A DNA stretch of 64,000 nt from Streptomyces venezuelae (GTDB lineage Bacteria > Actinomycetota > Actinomycetes > Streptomycetales > Streptomycetaceae): positions 7,000,501 to 7,064,500 of the forward strand of contig NZ_CP029194.1 of NCBI RefSeq assembly GCF_008642375.1. The letters run 5' to 3'. Each line of letters opens with the position of its first letter. Position 1 is the first letter of the stretch. Below are positions 61,301 to 64,000 of the stretch, in pieces. Below the pieces are notes generated by a model. That model did not search any database. It was given only the letters and a program-made list of their open reading frames with translations, and was not told where the DNA came from. Position numbers and translations under genes: made by a program.

Positions 61301-61844
61301 GATCCTGACCGGCGAGATGGGCATCGCGAACACGACCGCGTCCGCCGCGCTGATCTCGGTCTACACGGGGGTCGACGCCGCCGAGGTCACCGGCCGCGGC
61401 ACGGGCATCAACGACGAGACGCACGCCCGCAAGGTGGACGTCGTCCGCCGCGCCCTCGACCTGCACAAGCCGGACCCGGCGGACCCGATCGGCGTCCTCT
61501 CGGCGATCGGCGGGCTGGAGCACGCGGCCCTCGTCGGCCTGATCCTGGGCGCGGCCTCGCTGCGCACCCCGGTGATCCTGGACGGCGTGTCGACCGGCGC
61601 GGCGGCCCTCGTGGCCCGCGCGATCGCGCCGGAGTCGCTCGCGGCCTGCATCGCCGGCCACCGCAGTGCCGAGCCGGGCCACGTCGCGGCCCTGAACAAG
61701 CTGGGCCTGCGCCCCCTGGTGGACCTGGACCTCCGCCTGGGCGAGGGCACGGGAGCCCTGCTCGCCCTGCCCCTGGTCCAGAGCGCGGCCCGTGCGATGC
61801 ACGAGGTGGCCACGTTCGACTCGGCCGGAGTCACCGAGAAGTAG
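58317..61844 (+). CDS. cobT: BluB-CobT fusion with long low-complexity N-terminus
   Basis: 1175 residues. Residues 1-600 are disordered, rich in Pro, Ala, Glu and Val, with repeats such as VTDELPATDEPVVTE. Residues 605-815 are a BluB/nitroreductase domain (RRDIRNGFRSDPIPHEVLLRVLEAAHTAPSVGHSQPWDF) that makes 5,6-dimethylbenzimidazole from FMN. Residues 822-1175 are CobT (KPAGALGMLEI, IFAGDHGVHAQGV, GEMGIANTTASAAL), which joins that base to ribose phosphate. The fusion would pass the base from one active site to the next. ATG at 58317 has GAGGGG upstream. Confidence 0.92.
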   Translation: MTDTGQVPGEGLPENAGMVEQPGIPAPGAYTFLDPSEHAAEDDDILLMPGAQGAWSEHPPGVAPAPPVAVPAPLAPPVVPHQGVPPVTAAPPAAPEAAAPMGDPLTDPLTGPLPDSFVLADVLTAPQGQTPPQAQTAGTPPHGMPAQGTPAHGVPVAAQEPVLADHGYEPGILDTGAHEAAGRDSGSVDLGGVRVPPPVGAQVPPPARRPLHMGPPVPEAGGVVLSLADRGPAAAPAQAPQPAPVVATTPAPMPMRNQGPPTTGPEYFDIPQDQQLAPQGAEPWAAQPQEAVAPEPVLPAETVVPPTGQFVQVEGSVPTAPHLAPTPAEEPVEAVEAVEAEAAPVAPVAVAPEAQAEEPAEAPQPQPEQAEAQATVPAPREAEPAAEAPVLVPETEAEVLPEPAVEIPAEPAVEAVIVAEAPVEQAPVEPPVVTEAAPEPLPEQAPEAEVQVQAEAALQTEPAVAAEPVTPEQPEQPAQPVLAEPTDPVAEQPEAGTGAETDPEGFVDAADLVEADELPATDEAVAPAELPVAAELPVTDELPATDEPVVTEAEPTVVEPAVEPVLAEDLAVTDAPPATEEPVVTEELVVTDEDPAVATAPAPGYDDAEREAVLRVMRERRDIRNGFRSDPIPHEVLLRVLEAAHTAPSVGHSQPWDFVVIRSAETRQTMHELAQRQREAYAKSLPKARAKQFKELKIEAILDTPVNIVVTADPTRGGRHTLGRYTQPQMAPYSSALAVENLWLAARAEGLGVGWVSFFDEREMVRALGLPEHLEVVAYLCVGYVDEFPDEPELAQAGWSKRRPLAWVVHEETYGRRALPGEEPHDLLQETVANIRPLDAKALGEAWERQKRMTKPAGALGMLEIISAQLSGLSRVCPPPIPEPAAVAIFAGDHGVHAQGVTPWPQEVTGQMVANFLGGGAVCNAFANQVGAEVCVIDVGVASELPATPGLLPRKVRPGTGDFTTGLAMTREEVLAAIEVGIETARDLVAAGNKAILTGEMGIANTTASAALISVYTGVDAAEVTGRGTGINDETHARKVDVVRRALDLHKPDPADPIGVLSAIGGLEHAALVGLILGAASLRTPVILDGVSTGAAALVARAIAPESLAACIAGHRSAEPGHVAALNKLGLRPLVDLDLRLGEGTGALLALPLVQSAARAMHEVATFDSAGVTEK

Positions 61845-61853
61845 AGGCAGCCA

Positions 61854-61889
61854 CGCGTCCCCCACCCACGCAGGGGAGTGGGGGACGCG
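61854..61889 (+). terminator. Terminator after bluB-cobT
   Basis: A 12-bp stem (CGCGTCCCCCAC-type arm and complement) with a 12-nt loop, starting 10 nt after the stop codon. Confidence 0.7.
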
Positions 61890-62011
61890 CAGGGAGCGCG
61901 TTCGGGACGTCAAGCGTGTTCGGGTGGCGCGCACGGAACGCCCAGTCTCCGACGGCCCCGCAGGCGCCGTAGAACATGCAGTCCCGAACGTGCTCCCGGA
62001 GCGTCCCCCAC
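61878..62011. repeat. 134-bp imperfect inverted repeat
   Basis: Bases 61878-61908 pair with 61981-62011 at 27 of 31 positions; weaker pairing continues inward. The left arm is also the right arm of the terminator at 61854-61889, so two competing folds exist. No coding function seen. It lies in the 303-base gap between bluB-cobT and cobA. Confidence 0.7.
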
Positions 62012-62147
62012 GCACGGACGCGCCACCGGGACATCCGTCACACCCTGCCAACCCCAGGTCACGGATATCGTGACCGTGTACGAGCCGCTCCACAGCCGCA
62101 GCGGCACCCTCGCCCGCACCGCACGCTCTCCGAGGAGCCGCTCACCC

Positions 62148-63380
62148 ATGGCCGAGAACGCCGAGCACCCCGCCTACCCCGTCGGCCTGCGCCTCGCCGG
62201 CCGCCGAGTCGTCGTCCTCGGTGGCGGCCAGGTCGCCCAGCGCCGCCTGCCCGCGCTGATCGCCGCGGGCGCCGACATCACACTGATCTCCCCGTCCGCG
62301 ACCCCCTCCGTGGAGGCGATGGCCGAGGCGGGCGAGATCACGTGGGTGAAGCGGCGGTACGAGGACGGAGACCTCGCCGACACCTGGTACGCGCTCGTGG
62401 CCACCACCGACGCGACCGCCAACGCCGCGGCCTCCGCCGAGGCGGAGCGGACCCGCACCTGGTGCGTGCGCGCCGACGACGCCGATGCGGCCACCGCCTG
62501 GACCCCGGCGACCGGCCGCGACGCGGGCGTCACCGTCGCGGTGCTCACCGGCCACGACCCCCGCCGCTCCGCCGCCGTGCGCGACGCGATCGTCGAGGGC
62601 CTCCGGGACGGTTCCCTGGCCGCGCCCGCGCACCGCTCCCGTACCCCCTTCGTCGCCCTGGTCGGCGGCGGCCCCGGCGACCCGGACCTGATCACCGTCC
62701 GCGGACGCCGGCTGCTCACCGAGGCCGACGTGGTCATCGCCGACCGGCTCGGCCCCCGCGACCTGCTCGACGAACTGCCCCCGCACGTCGAGGTGATCGA
62801 CGCGGCCAAGATCCCGTACGGCCGTTTCATGGCCCAGGAGGCCATCAACAACGCGCTGATCGAGCACGCGAAGGCGGGCAGGTCCGTCGTCCGCCTCAAG
62901 GGCGGCGACCCCTTCGTCTTCGGGCGCGGCATGGAGGAGGCCCAGGCGCTCGCCGCCGAGGGCATCGCCTGCACGGTCGTCCCCGGCATCTCCAGCTCGA
63001 TCTCGGTCCCGGGCGCGGCCGGCATCCCGGTCACCCACCGGGGCGTGGCCCACGAGTTCACCGTGGTCAGCGGGCACGTCGCCCCGGACGACCCGCGCTC
63101 CCTGGTCGACTGGGCCTCGCTCGCCAAGCTCACCGGCACGCTGGTGATCCTCATGGGCGTCGACAAGATCGGGAAGATCGCCGAGGCGCTCATCGCCCAC
63201 GGCAAGGCTCCGGACACGCCCCTGGCGCTCGTCCAGGAGGGCACCACGGCCACCCAGCGCCGGGTCGACGCCACGCTCGCGACGGTCGCGGAGACGGTCA
63301 AGGCCGAGGAGGTCCGCCCGCCGGCCGTCATCGTCATCGGCGACGTCGTCACCGAGGGTCCCGGCAAGCTGGTGAAGTAA
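62148..63380 (+). CDS. cobA: Siroheme synthase-like uroporphyrinogen-III C-methyltransferase
   Basis: 410 residues. The N-terminal 155 residues are a precorrin-2 dehydrogenase domain (GLRLAGRRVVVLGGGQVAQRRL). Residues 165-405 are the SUMT domain (VALVGGGPGDPDLITVRGRRLL, VVRLKGGDPFVFGRG, VVPGISSSISVPGAAGIPVTHRG). It makes precorrin-2, the branch point to cobalamin and siroheme, and may oxidise it. A separate ferrochelatase would be needed for siroheme. GAGGAG lies 10 nt before ATG at 62148; the frame extends upstream through the inverted repeat without similarity. Confidence 0.93.
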   Translation: MAENAEHPAYPVGLRLAGRRVVVLGGGQVAQRRLPALIAAGADITLISPSATPSVEAMAEAGEITWVKRRYEDGDLADTWYALVATTDATANAAASAEAERTRTWCVRADDADAATAWTPATGRDAGVTVAVLTGHDPRRSAAVRDAIVEGLRDGSLAAPAHRSRTPFVALVGGGPGDPDLITVRGRRLLTEADVVIADRLGPRDLLDELPPHVEVIDAAKIPYGRFMAQEAINNALIEHAKAGRSVVRLKGGDPFVFGRGMEEAQALAAEGIACTVVPGISSSISVPGAAGIPVTHRGVAHEFTVVSGHVAPDDPRSLVDWASLAKLTGTLVILMGVDKIGKIAEALIAHGKAPDTPLALVQEGTTATQRRVDATLATVAETVKAEEVRPPAVIVIGDVVTEGPGKLVK

Positions 63381-63455
63381 CCACAGGTAACTGAAACCTG
63401 TCACCAGCCGTCGCACCCCATTGGCACCACACCCCGGACAAGGCAGTATCACCCC

Positions 63456-64000
63456 GTGGCCGAACTCATCACGATCGACGACCCCGACGACCCGCGCCTG
63501 CGCGACTACACCGGCCTGACCGATGTCGAGCTCCGGCGCAGACGCGAGCCCGCCGAGGGCCTGTTCATCGCCGAGGGCGAGAAGGTCATCCGCAGGGCCC
63601 GGCAGGCCGGTTACGAGATGCGGTCGATGCTGCTCTCCGCCAAGTGGGTGGACGTCATGCGAGACGTCATCGACGAGGTCCCGGCGCCCGTGTACGCGGT
63701 CCAGCCGGACCTCGCCGAGCGGGTCACCGGCTACCACGTGCACCGCGGGGCCCTCGCCTCGATGCAGCGCAAGCCGCTCCCGGACGCGACGGAGCTGCTC
63801 GCCGGCGCCCGCCGGGTGGTGATCATGGAGTCGGTCAACGACCACACCAACATCGGCGCCATCTTCCGCAGCGCCGCCGCCCTGGGCATGGACGCGGTCC
63901 TGCTCTCCCCGGACTGCGCGGACCCGCTCTACCGACGTTCGGTCAAGGTCTCGATGGGAGCGGTCTTCTCCGTCCCGTACGCCCGCCTGGACACCTGGCC
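63456..64000 (+). CDS. TrmH/SpoU-family RNA methyltransferase (3' end outside window)
   Basis: At least 181 residues, cut by the window end. The N-terminal L30e-like substrate-binding domain (FIAEGEKVIRRARQAGYEMRSMLLS) and the first SPOUT motif (NDHTNIGAIFRSAAALGMDAVLLSPDC, then YRRSVKVSMGAVFSVPYA) are visible. It would 2'-O-methylate tRNA or rRNA. CAGTAT ends about 6 nt before the GTG, so the mRNA may be leaderless. The downstream catalytic motifs are not in view. Confidence 0.88.
   Translation, partial: MAELITIDDPDDPRLRDYTGLTDVELRRRREPAEGLFIAEGEKVIRRARQAGYEMRSMLLSAKWVDVMRDVIDEVPAPVYAVQPDLAERVTGYHVHRGALASMQRKPLPDATELLAGARRVVIMESVNDHTNIGAIFRSAAALGMDAVLLSPDCADPLYRRSVKVSMGAVFSVPYARLDTW

Noticed and set aside
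57867..62093. Minus-strand open frame of 1408 codons antisense to bluB-cobT
   Set aside because: It is a GC-codon shadow of the real gene; the translation is Gly/Arg/Leu repeats without any domain, and the plus-strand frame has two clear enzyme domains.

Overview
The window is a piece of chromosome from a Streptomyces or very close relative. G+C is very high (about 70% or more), codons end in G/C, GTG starts are common, many promoters place a TAGRCT/TAGGCT-type -10 directly before the start codon (leaderless transcripts), and terminators are long perfect GC hairpins without T-tracts. Gene content and order (glnA4-type locus, infC-rpmI-rplT, pheST, argCJBDR, argH, glpQ, metNIQ, cobL, cobT, cobA) match from memory the SCO1613 to SCO1553 segment of S. 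coelicolor, so this is mostly conserved core chromosome. No phage, insertion sequence, CRISPR array, rRNA or tRNA gene was recognised.

Layout. 1-6.8 kb: an ethanolamine utilisation locus with permease (cut by the window edge), FadR-type regulator, gamma-glutamylethanolamide synthetase-like enzyme, aldehyde dehydrogenase, short-chain dehydrogenase and a secreted HAD phosphatase. 6.8-12.1 kb: a PLP fold-type III enzyme, a membrane protein plus mycosin-like protease pair, SseB and DUF1844 proteins. 12.1-20 kb: translation block (infC with a structured leader, rpmI, rplT, TrmH methyltransferase, a histidine kinase, pheST). 20-37 kb: accessory and regulatory genes: two secreted unknown proteins, PP2C phosphatase, HTH/TPR regulator with NUDIX, hydroxybutyryl-CoA dehydrogenase, GHL10 lipoprotein/secreted hydrolase, EamA exporter with a divergent MocR regulator, acetyltransferase, a catalytically dead histidine-phosphatase homologue, RlmG-type methyltransferase, VOC protein, ABC-F ATPase with a leader peptide, ECF sigma factor, DUF3291 protein and a SufR-like regulator. 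37-46 kb: arginine biosynthesis (argCJBDR, then argH behind its own ARG-box promoter), interrupted by an L,D-transpeptidase-like and a HEAT-repeat gene on the other strand. 46-52.4 kb: TetR/MFS pair, acyltransferase, PHO-box-controlled glycerophosphodiesterase, sigma-like protein, acetyltransferase, two small membrane proteins. 52.4-55.7 kb: methionine importer metNIQ behind a Cys-rich leader peptide. 56-63.4 kb: cobalamin genes cobL, a bluB-cobT fusion, and cobA/siroheme synthase. The window ends inside a second TrmH-family gene.

The most interesting signals are regulatory: a 22-bp motif shared by the permease and glutamine-synthetase-like promoters of the ethanolamine locus; a leaderless Cys-rich leader peptide before metNIQ; a leaderless seven-codon leader (MSTPRIS) before an ABC-F gene; an attenuator-like leader and probable ATC start codon for infC; and a divergent MocR/EamA pair whose start codons overlap and whose promoters lie inside each other's coding sequence. 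At the protein level, the bluB-cobT fusion carries a roughly 600-residue low-complexity N-terminus, and one histidine-phosphatase homologue has lost both catalytic histidines. All functional statements come from reading motifs and remembered family knowledge; no database search was run.
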